Shown in pieces: positions 21,901 to 34,445 of a stretch of 64,000 nucleotides of DNA. Position numbers and translations under genes: made by a program. Below the pieces are notes generated by a model that worked only from the letters and a program-made list of their open reading frames with translations, made no database searches and was not told where the DNA came from. Source of the stretch: Branchiostoma floridae (lineage: Eukaryota; Chordata; Leptocardii; Amphioxiformes; Branchiostomatidae); NCBI RefSeq assembly GCF_000003815.2, contig NC_049985.1, positions 10,962,426 to 11,026,425 on the forward strand. The letters are read 5' to 3'. The number at the start of each line of letters is the position of its first letter. The stretch's first letter is position 1.

Positions 21901-24688
21901 AAGTTATGATATGAATGTACAAATTTCATTATAGCCAATTAGACCTGCTTTTCTTCAGCTATATCATATACGGTATACATTTTGTACTTGGAATTGTTGC
22001 AGTGTTTACCTTACTAAAATGTGTAATATCATATAATCAAAGAGCAGATATCTTTATCAATAAAGGAAGTCCAACATACCTGGTTGATAATGATGGAGGT
22101 TAATTGGGGGAAGACTCGGCTACCAAACTGGGACTGGGCATCAAATTCCAGCTCTGGTTCCTAGAAAAAAAGGACATTTCATCATGAACTACTATGATTA
22201 GGAAACAAATTACTACGATTGGGAAATTATTAACAATAATCAAATTACCTCACTTGTCTCATGTAAAAGCATATACTTAGTAACTTCTTAGCAGCTTTAA
22301 TTAAAGACTTCCCTGGATGGGGCATAAGGTTAGAGGTCCCCTGTTTGATGAGATCAGAGCCACACCTCAAGTACAAGTATGCACTTACAAGAGTAGGGAT
22401 CAATCTGAACTTAGGAAGCTTGTACCTACTGTACAACTTGAGGATGTTTACTAGTTATCAAAAACAAACAAACAATCAACAAAAGCACAAAGTGTACATT
22501 ACAGTTACCTCATAGAAAGAGAAGGACCAATGGGAGAAGGGCTCTCTGCTGAACTGCAGTCGGACACGACCTTTCAGCTTAGTGACCTTGACAGACAGGT
22601 AAGCTGTCCTCCCAAACACAAGGTCAACATCAACAGCCAAGCGGAACCCACCCTTGTAGTCAACGTCAAGGGAAATGTCTATGGTCTGGTGGGAAACAAA
22701 AATGTTAAAAGCAATCATGAAAAGAACCAATCAACAGCCTTGCCGTACATGCATTTTGTACCCATGACAATTGCTGTGCAATAACATTCTTATCTATCAA
22801 AAAGCTCAATTCTGGTGCCAGAAAGAGGAGGATGAGAAGGAATCACCTGTTGTCAAGGAACTCCTAGTCTATGATTAAGAGAAAAGAGGCAATTACAATG
22901 TACCAAAGAGAAGGGAGGACACACTGGCTCTGGAAGGATTCAATTTGCAGCTGCCACTCATTTTTGATAGAAAACGATTGTACAGAACCTGTGTGTTACA
23001 CAATGATAATTATACTTATACTGACAGTTTGTGATAGTGATAGATTGGAAACAGCAGGAAAATATACTTGACAGGCTTGTTGTACATAAATCTATTATCT
23101 AAGCTTTCTTTTTCACATTTTTCACTTTTTGTGCATAGAGTAGTCCTTACCTCAGGCATGCCATCCTTAGACTGCTTAACATCCATGATGGTGGCCTTCT
23201 CAATGATGGGGAAGGTAGTGCCAAAGGAGTAGTCTCTCAGCTGCACACAACAAAAGCAGAGTTAAGATTATAACGGAAAAAAAACTGTGGGCTTGGTTAA
23301 TCATCCACGACTTTGCTCAATGCAAGGCCATTGACCACTCCTGGGAACTGATCTACCCTCACTGTAGCAGCATATCTTCTCCCTGTCAGGAACATCAAGC
23401 TTTGGCAAGTTTGACTCAACTGTTTGACTCAATAGACAAAGAAAGGGTTACGTGGATGCTCTGGAAATTCCCTACCGCATCTAACGTCCTATCCGAGGAA
23501 CGAACCTGAGGAAAGTTGTGCTAAGTGCCTTTCCCAAGGGCACAAGATTGGTGACATGGCAGGTTTTGAACCCGGGGTCTCTTGGGGCTGAGCCCAACGT
23601 GCTGTTGATTATGCCACGCTATCTTACATGTTGTGACATGTCTTATTCCTTCTCACCCTGATTCTCTCCATCACCCTCCCTGCCGTCTTGCTCTGCACCA
23701 GCTCAGCGAACTCCACACTCAGTTTCTTGTTGACCCAGCGGCGGATCCTGCCAGTGTCCTTCAGCTCGCGGAACAAGAAGGCCAGGATCAGGTTGATCCA
23801 CTTGCACGACTCCGACGACTTCTTACTCGTCTGGTCCGTCAGGTCGTGCAGAAGGTTGTCAAGGTTCTGTGCACACACAAAAATGTGACTGTGAGATCAG
23901 TGTGAATCTACGGAGAAAAAGCATGTTGGCACTAAGGCTATGTTTGTTCAATTGTAGTTAGAAAAGAATATGATGGAAAAAATGACTTTGCAGGGTCTTA
24001 AAGTAGTTATTGAAAGGGTTATAATGTTCATGTATTGTATTGTATTGCAGGGTTGTAGCCAGCCAGAAATCATTTTCCGTCCCCTCGATTTTGAATGGCT
24101 TTGGCGCAGGGTGGTCCGCGGACATGCTCCCAAGGAAAATTATGAAATCTAGACCCTATGAAATGCTATTTCCTGCATTTTGAAGGTTAAATTTTGCTCA
24201 CACTCACAGAGGACTGAATGGACAGAAGTTTTTTTTCCATCCCAAGTTACAAAATTTTGTCAAAGGACGGAAGGACGCGTGCTGGCTACAACTCTGTTGT
24301 ACTGTAAATAAAAGCTTTTCTCTTTATAAGGCTTTAACATAAGTTATATTTGGCTGCTTCTTGTCTTTTCTGTCTCTTAGTTTGGATTTTTAAAAAAAGC
24401 TCCAAAGAATGACCCCAAAATTCCCAATTGGGTTGGAACTCTAAAAAAACTATTAAGTTGCCCTATAGAGAACTCAATGTAATGTGTTTAAAAAAAATGC
24501 ATAACATAAGTCCCTTTGAGTTTGACATTATGATTTACCTCGTGCAGCCTGGCTTTCTCGTACTGTTCGTTCTTGGGTTTCTTTGCTAAAGGCTGCCTCT
24601 TCAGGTACCAGTAGGCCAGCAGTCCCTGTACCATCAGCAGGACCATGGCTCCCAGTACCATGGACATGATGACCACTGTCAGCATCAT
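616..24688 (-). CDS. PDZD8: PDZD8-like ER contact-site lipid-transfer protein (multi-exon, 3' end incomplete)
   Basis: Role (known for the family): an ER-anchored SMP protein at organelle contact sites that binds and moves lipids. Exons seen, 5' to 3' on the minus strand: 24688-24539, 23866-23657, 23240-23151, 22685-22509, 22160-22080, 13427-13214, 12703-12594, 11719-11633, 11009-10927, 10602-10176, 9810-9616, 9491-9390, 9183-9067, 8568-8462, 5872-5651, 4060-3979, 3436-3342, 2537-2422, 2083-1842, 1119-1057, 702-616. The summed length is 3057 nt (1019 codons), and every junction keeps phase with AG/GT borders. Domains in order: N-terminal TM, SMP, PDZ, serine-rich linker, C2-like region, C1 zinc finger, coiled-coil tail, matching vertebrate PDZD8 order. 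The start is the first of two adjacent ATGs, just after a probable 5'UTR splice acceptor. The final exon(s) and stop are not in the readable window. Two LRR genes lie in the 22079-13428 intron on the other strand. Confidence 0.93.
874..910. repeat. (CA)n microsatellite
   Basis: An uninterrupted CA run of about 37 bases in the PDZD8 intron between exons 702-616 and 1119-1057. Confidence 0.95.
1231..1538. repeat. CCAAT-containing minisatellite, copy 1
   Basis: Imperfect tandem units of roughly 30-37 bp built on GGCCAATCAGTACCAAGG alternating with an AGCCAATCAGTAATGAGG form, in the intron following PDZD8 exon 2083-1842 and 1119-1057 boundaries. Each unit carries a CCAATCA pentamer context. Confidence 0.9.
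3342..4060 (-). other. PDZD8: PDZD8 C1 (phorbol-ester-type zinc finger) exons
   Basis: Two exons (4060-3979 and 3436-3342) encode a C1 domain: HEF...RCDYCMKK, then VWTKVAAQCRLCSYICHKKC, then IEKC...NC. The H, C-x2-C, C-x2-C, H-x2-C and final C ligands are all present. The split falls between CMKK and VWTK. C1 domains bind diacylglycerol or acidic lipids; binding here is inferred from the family. Confidence 0.9.
3519..3960. repeat. CCAAT-containing minisatellite, copy 2
   Basis: The same unit as the array at 1231-1538 (GGCCAATCAGTACCAAGG plus a GGAAAGGGCTG spacer), more than ten imperfect copies, filling the intron between the two C1-domain exons of PDZD8. Confidence 0.9.
4400..5640. other. 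PDZD8 intron without recognised genes
   Basis: An AT-rich intronic stretch between exons 4060-3979 and 5872-5651. I see no coding signal and no clear repeat structure beyond short A/T runs. Confidence 0.6.
6328..7369. mobile_element. Interspersed element with ACTAGAGTTC end, tandem copy 1
   Basis: Begins ACTAGAGTTCGGCGACCTCA and ends in a CA-rich tract. About 1040 bp, AT-rich, many TTATGCAAAT motifs, no transposase ORF. A second closely similar copy follows immediately, a shorter copy lies at 40781, and an inverted relative at 54149-55460 ends GAACTCTAGT. Probably a non-autonomous DNA element. Confidence 0.8.
7370..8427. mobile_element. Interspersed element with ACTAGAGTTC end, tandem copy 2
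   Basis: A head-to-tail repeat of 6328-7369 at roughly 1042-bp spacing, with a few percent divergence and a distinct 3' end rich in CCTCCATG / CATGGAGG short palindromes. It ends about 35 bp from the PDZD8 exon at 8568-8462. Confidence 0.8.
10927..13427 (-). other. PDZD8: PDZD8 post-SMP and PDZ domain exons
   Basis: The exon at 13427-13214 encodes the post-SMP basic segment (KKHTLPYYKLRFKPFF) and a strand-rich region ending VVYCTLCI. Exons 12703-12594, 11719-11633 and 11009-10927 together encode a PDZ domain: the carboxylate-binding region near KTLGIAFRD, the DRIDPNTPASRVDIQKGD turn and the VGGVRVMNVSHAAKLIRQAG helix. This is the same order as in vertebrate PDZD8. The 5' end of exon 11719-11633 is part of a 73-bp tandem array described separately. 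Confidence 0.9.
11689..12120 (-). repeat. 73-bp tandem array duplicating a PDZD8 3' splice site
   Basis: Six units at 73-bp spacing (starts 11689, 11762, 11835, 11908, 11981, 12054; the last one partial). On the minus strand each unit contains a pyrimidine tract, the acceptor CATTGTTCAG, and the first 31 nt of the PDZ exon (EPIEGSMYQQ). Only the unit at 11689 continues into the complete exon 11719-11633. Confidence 0.95.
13500..15080. other. PDZD8 intron upstream of the first LRR gene
   Basis: No gene recognised. A dispersed-repeat fragment at about 14740-14830 (GTTACTCAAGCAACT, then AGAATCCACTA) has a relative at 27670-27770 in a TMEM185 intron. Confidence 0.6.
15082..15127 (+). other. Candidate 5' non-coding exon of the LRR-only gene
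   Basis: A donor-like TCAAG/GTAGGT at 15127/15128 and an acceptor TTTTTCCAG at 15430 six bases before the preferred ATG suggest a spliced 5'UTR. The exon start is a guess. Confidence 0.35.
15436..16593 (+). CDS. Secreted or membrane-tethered leucine-rich-repeat protein (VLR-like architecture)
   Basis: A 385-residue protein in a single coding exon: a signal peptide (MSAKLQKVLVLLLMLLQ...), a cysteine-rich LRRNT cap (CSCSASTCHC), ten 24-residue LRRs (LxxLxLxxNxI...F), and an LRRCT cap starting NNPWNCDCRM with matching cysteines. It ends in a short hydrophobic tail (FTYMLMFCAFAVELIAN), compatible with a GPI signal or short TM anchor. An in-frame ATG lies 13 codons upstream (15397), but TTTTTCCAG at 15430 looks like a splice acceptor, so 15436 is preferred. 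LRRs 6-9 are very alike at DNA level. The gene lies within the large PDZD8 intron, antisense to it. Binding partner unknown; the layout resembles LRR recognition receptors such as lamprey VLRs. Confidence 0.85.
   Translation: MSAKLQKVLVLLLMLLQDLQLTGASCSCSASTCHCDSQRLASIPQDLPVSITYLRLEFDNITALRTTDFPRYRNLHSLYLPRNHLTTIHSRAFYCLINLTTLDLRWNRLTCLGAETFIGLGSLEILNLDYNDISTIEEETFSPTPQLVVLLLGSNKLTSIPQGSFRGLTQLQMIDLFSNKISEIQLGTFSDLPRLQHLYLYQNRITDIQPGTFSNMTQLQILSLFFNNMTVVRSGTLSNLPRLKELDLDFNQIAEIQPGAFSNLPQLQHLGLGHNRMEFLPWTVCYQLYSRSRSVRVTLDNNPWNCDCRMVSSKVEMTKYCPSETIDQITCAGPAKLYRQKLQDVAPTDLNCLELTNAAADKHSLPCHFTYMLMFCAFAVELIAN
16594..19168. other. Spacer between the two LRR genes
   Basis: About 2.6 kb of AT-rich intronic/intergenic sequence (minus-strand PDZD8 intron). 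No coding signal I trust. A short CTTTTCAG-type acceptor (CTTGTCTTTCAG) at 19158-19169 precedes the second LRR gene and suggests that its 5'UTR exon lies in this interval. Confidence 0.6.
19175..21061 (+). CDS. LRR-Ig single-pass transmembrane receptor
   Basis: A 628-residue protein in one coding exon. It has a signal peptide (HLSLLLLFICATTSA), LRRNT (CTCTSQYFCNC), about 14 LRRs, LRRCT (HQNPWKCDCRM, then CDSP and LTCD), and one I-set-type Ig domain (LFCEVWGF ... DSGTYVCIANG). A TM helix follows (about LAGGILGAIAVAAVVALAVG), then WYKRRG and a short acidic tail of about 40 residues with no ITIM/ITAM-like tyrosine motif. This layout is shared by LRIG, AMIGO, LINGO and many amphioxus LRR-Ig receptors; I cannot assign orthology. 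The ATG is six bases after a CTTGTCTTTCAG acceptor, the same arrangement as the LRR-only gene upstream. It sits antisense in the PDZD8 intron. Confidence 0.88.
   Translation: MAARQHVPMVHLSLLLLFICATTSADNCTCTSQYFCNCNSKNLTGVPQSLNSFVTILGLGNNRITTLESDDLNRYTQLEHLYLYGNRMTTISTGAFRNLEKLHELELENNELDVLRAGVFQGLGSLHTLELNINKLRTIEAGVFNSLGSLVVLYLHYNELEVLTPEMFDGLGNLNQLHLYNNLITTVHPNTFSHMTKLQYLYLFYNKIHTFDLSSVSGLTNLRRISLYNNNLTSVPQGDTTPNLPGITHFNMLTNNIAEISADFFSGMDNLQYLRLSYNKISNIHEDAFNTLHNLRELYLNGNSLRSLDGQIFSGLINLRSLSLEQNEIEYISPDAFTGMTALVNLKLEDNKLKIFPVEPMSGLRVSNLYLQRNLLSSLSNMAYRLLDRTSRVIIHQNPWKCDCRMIDFRRLMIGRSFEDQIVCDSPDELRGTWLKDVPLSNLTCDIPLIAWFERTTRNRLVEGNTLHLFCEVWGFQNPEITLRLPNGKHVSSTQEQTGRVQVQSNGTITIQDITQKDSGTYVCIANGIGGDTEKSLYIPEIIPNPSALVSPSGVHMSKLAGGILGAIAVAAVVALAVGVVWYKRRGTQTDEQVLVDNAQVNETPEAAGETAVNVDGQTENTTTESRA
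21062..22079. other. 3' flank of the LRR-Ig gene
   Basis: AT-rich, probably the 3'UTR of the LRR-Ig gene followed by PDZD8 intron. No other feature seen. Confidence 0.6.
22080..24688 (-). other. PDZD8: PDZD8 TM anchor and SMP lipid-binding domain exons
   Basis: Exon 1 encodes a hydrophobic helix (residues about 3-27) followed by the basic KRQP stop-transfer stretch. Exons 2-5 encode the SMP domain. Diagnostic stretches are INLILAFLFRELKDTGRIRR, then KTAGRVMERIR, then GGFRLAVDVDLVFGRTAYLS, then PQLTSIIINQ. SMP domains form a hydrophobic tubular groove for glycerolipids. Exons 3, 4 and 5 are 90, 177 and 81 nt, all phase 0. Confidence 0.92.
24044..24297. mobile_element. Short TIR element, GTTGTAGCCAGC family
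   Basis: It starts AGGGTTGTAGCCAGCC and ends GTGCTGGCTACAACTCTG, so the ends are inverted repeats. A related element lies at 48624-48966 in a PPAT intron. No ORF; a non-autonomous DNA element is likely. Confidence 0.75.
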
Positions 24689-25609
24689 GGTGGAATATCT
24701 TATCCAACCACTGCACTGATACAAGCAGACATTATAATGCATGTAACCATTTTCATCACAAAGCAGCACTACTTTTAACAGGTAACAATACAAGCTTCTT
24801 AATTGTGAGGTTGAGGGTTAGAATTTCAGTCTTTTGATGGGTTTACATATTCTTTTATGCAAATAGAATTATTCATTTTGACAACACGTATAAATTTTCT
24901 TATTTGAGAATCTTAAGAATAAACTTAAGGGCCTAACACTCAGATTATGCAAAATTATGATGGATGGCCTCTGTCCTTACCTATCCATCAACTTATCACA
25001 TCGGCACAATGCACAAATATCGTCCAAATTATGAAGATTTACGTAACTAAAATGAATGAAGTAAAAAAAATTATGCCCCCCTCCCTCCGTCGTTCGATCA
25101 AAATTTCAGTCGTCACTACTGCCTATTAAAGACGGAACCTACCGTATAGATTTTCAATTCAACATCTAAATAGTGCAACGAGGTATGTTGTCTGGTTCTA
25201 CTTTGAGCTGTACTGTCAAAATCTTGCTAATTCTCAGCATTCAAAATTATTCGTCTGCAAAATAAAAATTTTCACCGCCATCTTGGAAGACACCATCTAA
25301 CCGAGAGACGAAGGGGGGTTCTGAAAAATTCTTTACTTCCGGATTGGATCGTACGTCACTTCCGTTTTTTGGCAGGAATGGAAAGATATTCTGCGTTACC
25401 GAAGCAAAAATTGCGACAAAAGTCTCTTTGCCTCATGGTTTACTGGTTATCACTGCATGAAACAAGAGCTGGAGGGCAGTGCCATCTCCGAGAAAACAAT
25501 GGTTTGGGTAATTTGATACACTGAACGAGTTTTCAGCCGAAAGAATCCAGCAGTCATTTGTTGCCCCCCTCCCCATCCAACTCTCTGGATATAAACAACA
25601 ACATTCAAT
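24689..25609. promoter_or_regulatory. Shared divergent promoter region of PDZD8 and TMEM185
   Basis: The ATGs of PDZD8 (minus, 24688) and TMEM185 (plus, 25610) are 921 bp apart and divergent. The PDZD8 start lies about 20-35 nt after a TTGTATCAG acceptor, so a non-coding exon is expected in this interval. The stretch at about 25260-25380 is less AT-rich and contains CTTCCGG and ACTTCCG (ETS-type) and TACGTCA (CRE-like) motifs, typical of TATA-less housekeeping promoters. Promoter activity is inferred. Confidence 0.5.
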
Positions 25610-30190
<4,581 letters not shown>

Positions 30191-31091
30191 GCATACATGG
30201 ACTTCTGGGACATTTTTGGCAACACCTCTGGAGTGGAGCCAGACGTCATTTTCCCCCAATGGTGTTTGACACACATTCATGTATGGAAGGCAGGTGGCTT
30301 GTGCTCAGACAAAGCAGGCTTTGTATAAACATGTCCATCTTGTACAAAATTCTATTTATTTTACCATAAATATTACATAAAGCACTTGCTTTAACTAAAT
30401 AACTGAAAGGTGACAATGTGCAGAATAGGTTAAGTGAAGTGCCAGGTGAAGAAAGAAAAATGATATTTGAAATTTGTATCAAATATGTGTACAATAGTTA
30501 AGGCTTCAGGGTGGTGCATAAAAACTCGTACATATACATTACACATGAGACTGGTATGAGAGTAGACAGATGTAGGTGTGGTATGTATGGTACTAATACT
30601 CTCACCTATGTACAGTGTACATAAAACTGTGTTTTATAGAGTTTCAGATACAATGTACTTCCCTGTAGAATTAATGTACATTACATCAATTCTGTGCAAG
30701 CATATGTCTTTGCTTTTTCTGTAACCTGTCCACACCGAGAGCTCACTGCCTCGCTGTCAAAACTTTCTTTATCCCAATACTGTACCATGAAAAACCCTGC
30801 AAATAAATCATAGCGCAAATGTTGTGCCAAAGGGCTTACTATAAGCAAGAAGATTGTAGAACTTCAATCACTGAAAAGACCATTTATAGCTCAACAATTC
30901 CACTTAATATTCTTTTTGTTGCTTACTGTATAAACCGAGCAGGTGTTATGTTTCTGTGCCAATGTAAGAAAATGTGATTAATTTGTATCATTTTGCAATA
31001 TGGTTAACTTACATGATGTAGTTTTTTAACAGTTTGTTGTACAGATGCAGGAAGCCCATTCTCTTGTATCATTACAGGATTGTAAAAGATT

Positions 31092-31097
31092 GTAATA
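31092..31097 (+). terminator. Candidate TMEM185 polyadenylation signal
   Basis: AATAAA within GATTGTAATAAAATATG, about 900 bp after the TMEM185 stop, near the end of an AT-rich 3'UTR-like stretch. Another AATAAA lies near 30803. Confidence 0.5.
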
Positions 31098-31631
31098 AAA
31101 TATGTATTCCTTGGTAGAACTTTATTAACTATCCGCATGTCATGATGATGATGATGATGCATGTCATTACCTTACACACATAACCATCATTTTTTTGAGA
31201 TCACATATGTCCCAGACAGCCCATTGTCTATAAAACCTTTCTGTCAGCCGCAGGGAAATTTTTTCCCACGTTCGGGGCGCCATTTTGAATTGTTCTTCAC
31301 TCAACACGTAACATGATTGGCACGCCGACATCCATAGCAGCTTTAACACCTTGCACAATAGGTCGGCAGCGGTGTATCTTTGTCTGTACAGAGAACATTT
31401 TTTTTCGGCCAAGAGAGAACAATATTCTCTTGTTCATCAATCAAAACGGCACAATACTATACCAACAGACATTGTTATTCAGATAGAGGTACGCCGATTA
31501 TCGAGTCATTGACATGCATGTTTGGGCAGAGCTAGGCGGCCTATAAGGGATAGAGAGCGGACAGGTAAATCACTCATTCTGTGCTGACGTCTAGCTGTAC
31601 GTCGTTACGTTCACCCAAGTTATCGGCAGTT

Positions 31632-33630
31632 ATGTCGGTTCAGCTCCAGCCAGGGACGGCTTCAGAAGACACCACCACAACTATGGATCATGACCATACG
31701 CAACAACCACAACCCGCTGCAACATCGCAGAAGGCAACTAAGAAAAGGAAGAAGAGGAGAGCGAAATATGAGGTAGGTTTTACAACGATTAAGATTACAA
31801 AAGGTGTATGTCTAAGACTTAGGTAACTGGGTAATTTAGTGAATTAGATTTGTTGAATGGATACTAGTACATTATGTGTATTTGTTACGGGTGTGACATT
31901 TATGACTGTTTCAATACACGTATATGCAACTGTAGTTATGTAACATGTCGATGTCATACTTAAAATTTGTCTTAAAACTGATCATGATGTCACGAAAATT
32001 TCTTTCGTTGTATTCGTTGAAATACATTTGAAATTGAACCTGGATGGATTTTCCCGTTGTGTAGAAGCCCAGAGTTCTAGCCGTTGGGAAACCAGCACCG
32101 ACCTCGCCACTTTATGCAGTACTAGACCTTGGAGGACGTCTGTACCCGGTTGACTTCAAAAAAGTCATCGGTTGGAGAACGGTCAAAGTTGGTGACGTTG
32201 TGTGCGGAAAGTGGTCAAGGCGGATCATAAAGGGCACACTAGTGAAAATTGGAAGTAAGTAGATTTTCCTGTCACTTAACAATATACATACAGTACATAA
32301 CATTCATATAGCTGCGTTTTGACAATTTTGTACATTCTTATCATTTGTTGAGAGACTGCCAAACAGAATATTATTTGTCTTAATCAGAAACAAAACAAGC
32401 TATTACACTGGGTCAGCCAAGGCAGCTTTTGTTGTTAACGGCTAAGTACAGACGAAGATACAACTGAAATACAAAACAATAAATGAAATATTGTTCGTAG
32501 ACCCTTAGCACTATTTGCACTGACTTCGATAACCGCACTTGCCTATATATTGTACTAGCATATGACGAGATACTAAGTACATGTACTTAGTGTTTTATGT
32601 TGCCGTTGAATTATTTCTATCATGACATAGCTATACATGAGGTGGCGCCTCTCCTCAACGCTGAAGCCGATAGGCACTACAATGACGACACTGTGCACGA
32701 CCTCGATGCCTACACCGTCAAGAAATTCAAAGGGGTGAATATGACCTTCAATGTCTATAGCTACTTTGTATGTATAACAGATGTTTCCACAGGGAAGCTC
32801 CCTTCACAAATCAGTAGACACATGCATTACACTGAGCGGAGAAAACATGAATGCATTCCTCAAGGTTCGATTATGTGAGAAAATATCTCACTGAAGCTTC
32901 GGAACTTTGGTGACCTCGGCTGAGCGATTTGATACTGGATCAAGACCGCTCTGCGAATTTCATCGAAAAAAAACGAATATCTTTTACGCTTTGTGTGTTT
33001 TCTTGTCTTTGGTGTCATAACCTTATTACCCGGATCACTGGCTAACCTTCATTCGCATACTTTCTGTATCATTTTTTATCCCCTACTACTGTATAATTCA
33101 GTGCCAAGAAGTCGGAAATTGAAAGAGCTAGCTATGGATACTTTTGTATTGACAATTTGTCATAATTTTGGTGAGGTTAATTATTCATATGGCAGTCAAG
33201 TGTATATATAAAGATTTTGGTGAAGCCGGCATCAGACTGTAAATTTTTTTCCGAAATTATTGATCGCCAAAACGTTACAAAGTTTCAGAATTCAGATAAG
33301 CGAGCGTAAATTCGCGCAGTGACCGAGAGATCCTTTGACCTTGCAAACGCGTCCGGCAAGCTCTTTTCCTACTGTAAGACATCGGCGTTATGAACTAATC
33401 TTTTTTTTTTTAATTCTTAAACCAATATTATTTCTCTTTTCGCATAGGCGTGCACGATCTTGACACGCTCTTCGCCAGCCCATTCGACGGCGATGCAGCG
33501 CCAGTGGTCGGCCCCGCCATCACAGCAAGCCGAGGCGACACAGGTACACACCGGAATGGAGGAGCGGATGGACAACCTGACGATATTATATATAGTGCTA
33601 CTGTATGTAACAGGTTTCTTCATTGGTTAA
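31632..33630 (+). CDS. Uncharacterised four-exon gene, basic N-terminus and C-terminal hydrophobic helix
   Basis: Exons 31632-31772 (phase 0), 32065-32254 (leaves 1 nt), 32631-32734 and 33448-33630 join in phase to a 205-residue protein; all junctions are GT/AG. Residues 1-47 are Thr/Gln-rich and then strongly basic (KKRKKRRAKYE), a likely nuclear localisation type signal. Residues about 48-112 hold a compact beta-like segment (PLYAVLDLGGRLYPVDFKKV, then GWRTVKVGDVVCGKWSRR). Exon 3 is acidic/His-rich (EADRHYNDDTVHDLDAYTVK). Exon 4 ends with a hydrophobic stretch (LTILYIVLLYVTGFFIG) just before the stop. I do not recognise the family. The beta segment is reminiscent of short N-terminal regions of BEN-domain proteins, weakly. 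A GTACAC within exon 4 could be an alternative donor leading elsewhere. Confidence 0.6.
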
Positions 33631-33699
33631 TGACAGGCTCCAAACTTGTGTTAGAGATATTTCGATTGAATATCATATGGTAGGTCGATACTGACAAAT

Positions 33700-34420
33700 G
33701 TTGTTGAATAACCACAGATATACGATGAAAAGAGAGGCCGAAGTCTGCGAGCTTTGTTGATAATTAACTCTAAAAGTCGTCGAAAGGGTGCATAACTTAG
33801 TAAGGGATCTGCGTCATTCTTTCTGTGTGATATGTTTCTCAGTACATTGTACCATCAGTACATTGTAACTCTTTTTGTATTATTGTACTTCTTCCACTAG
33901 ATCTCATATCAGTACCAGATCTTGGTTTTGTTGTTTAAACAGCGTGAATGATTTACTCTGTATACGTTGGTGCAGTGGAAAATAAGAGACAAAAGAACTG
34001 AACAAAATATGATGGGACGCACTGATGGCAGTGATCACTCTTTATTCTTGTCAATGAGACTTTATGATCGTTCATTCAATTTCTTAGTCAGCAGAGGCCA
34101 AATTCTGCTATCCACCCCTGGGGACGTCAGCCCTGTGGACAATATTAGAGTATTAGTCATGTCCCCGTCAGAACAAAACAAGCACAGTATTCTAAAATCA
34201 GTATTACACCCCCTTTCCGCACAAAGGCACGCTATGAGTGACTTTAATCACCCGGCGTTTCTGTGTTGCATTTTTCTATTACACGTAGATACGTTATAAT
34301 TATGTTTATTTACATGTTAAGATTTGTCTATTCATGAGGTTCGTGAGAATTTATGAGGTTATGAAAGCACTATAGCTAGTATAGACTATATTTGCCTATA
34401 TACAGTTGAATGACGTAAGA
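33700..34420. other. Spacer between the unknown plus-strand gene and the apolipoprotein-like gene
   Basis: It probably contains the 3'UTRs of two convergent genes. A 3'UTR intron donor of the minus-strand gene sits at 34429, so its last non-coding exon should lie in or below this region. No other coding signal. Confidence 0.5.
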
Positions 34421-34445
34421 AACACTTACAGCCGAGATGTCGTGT

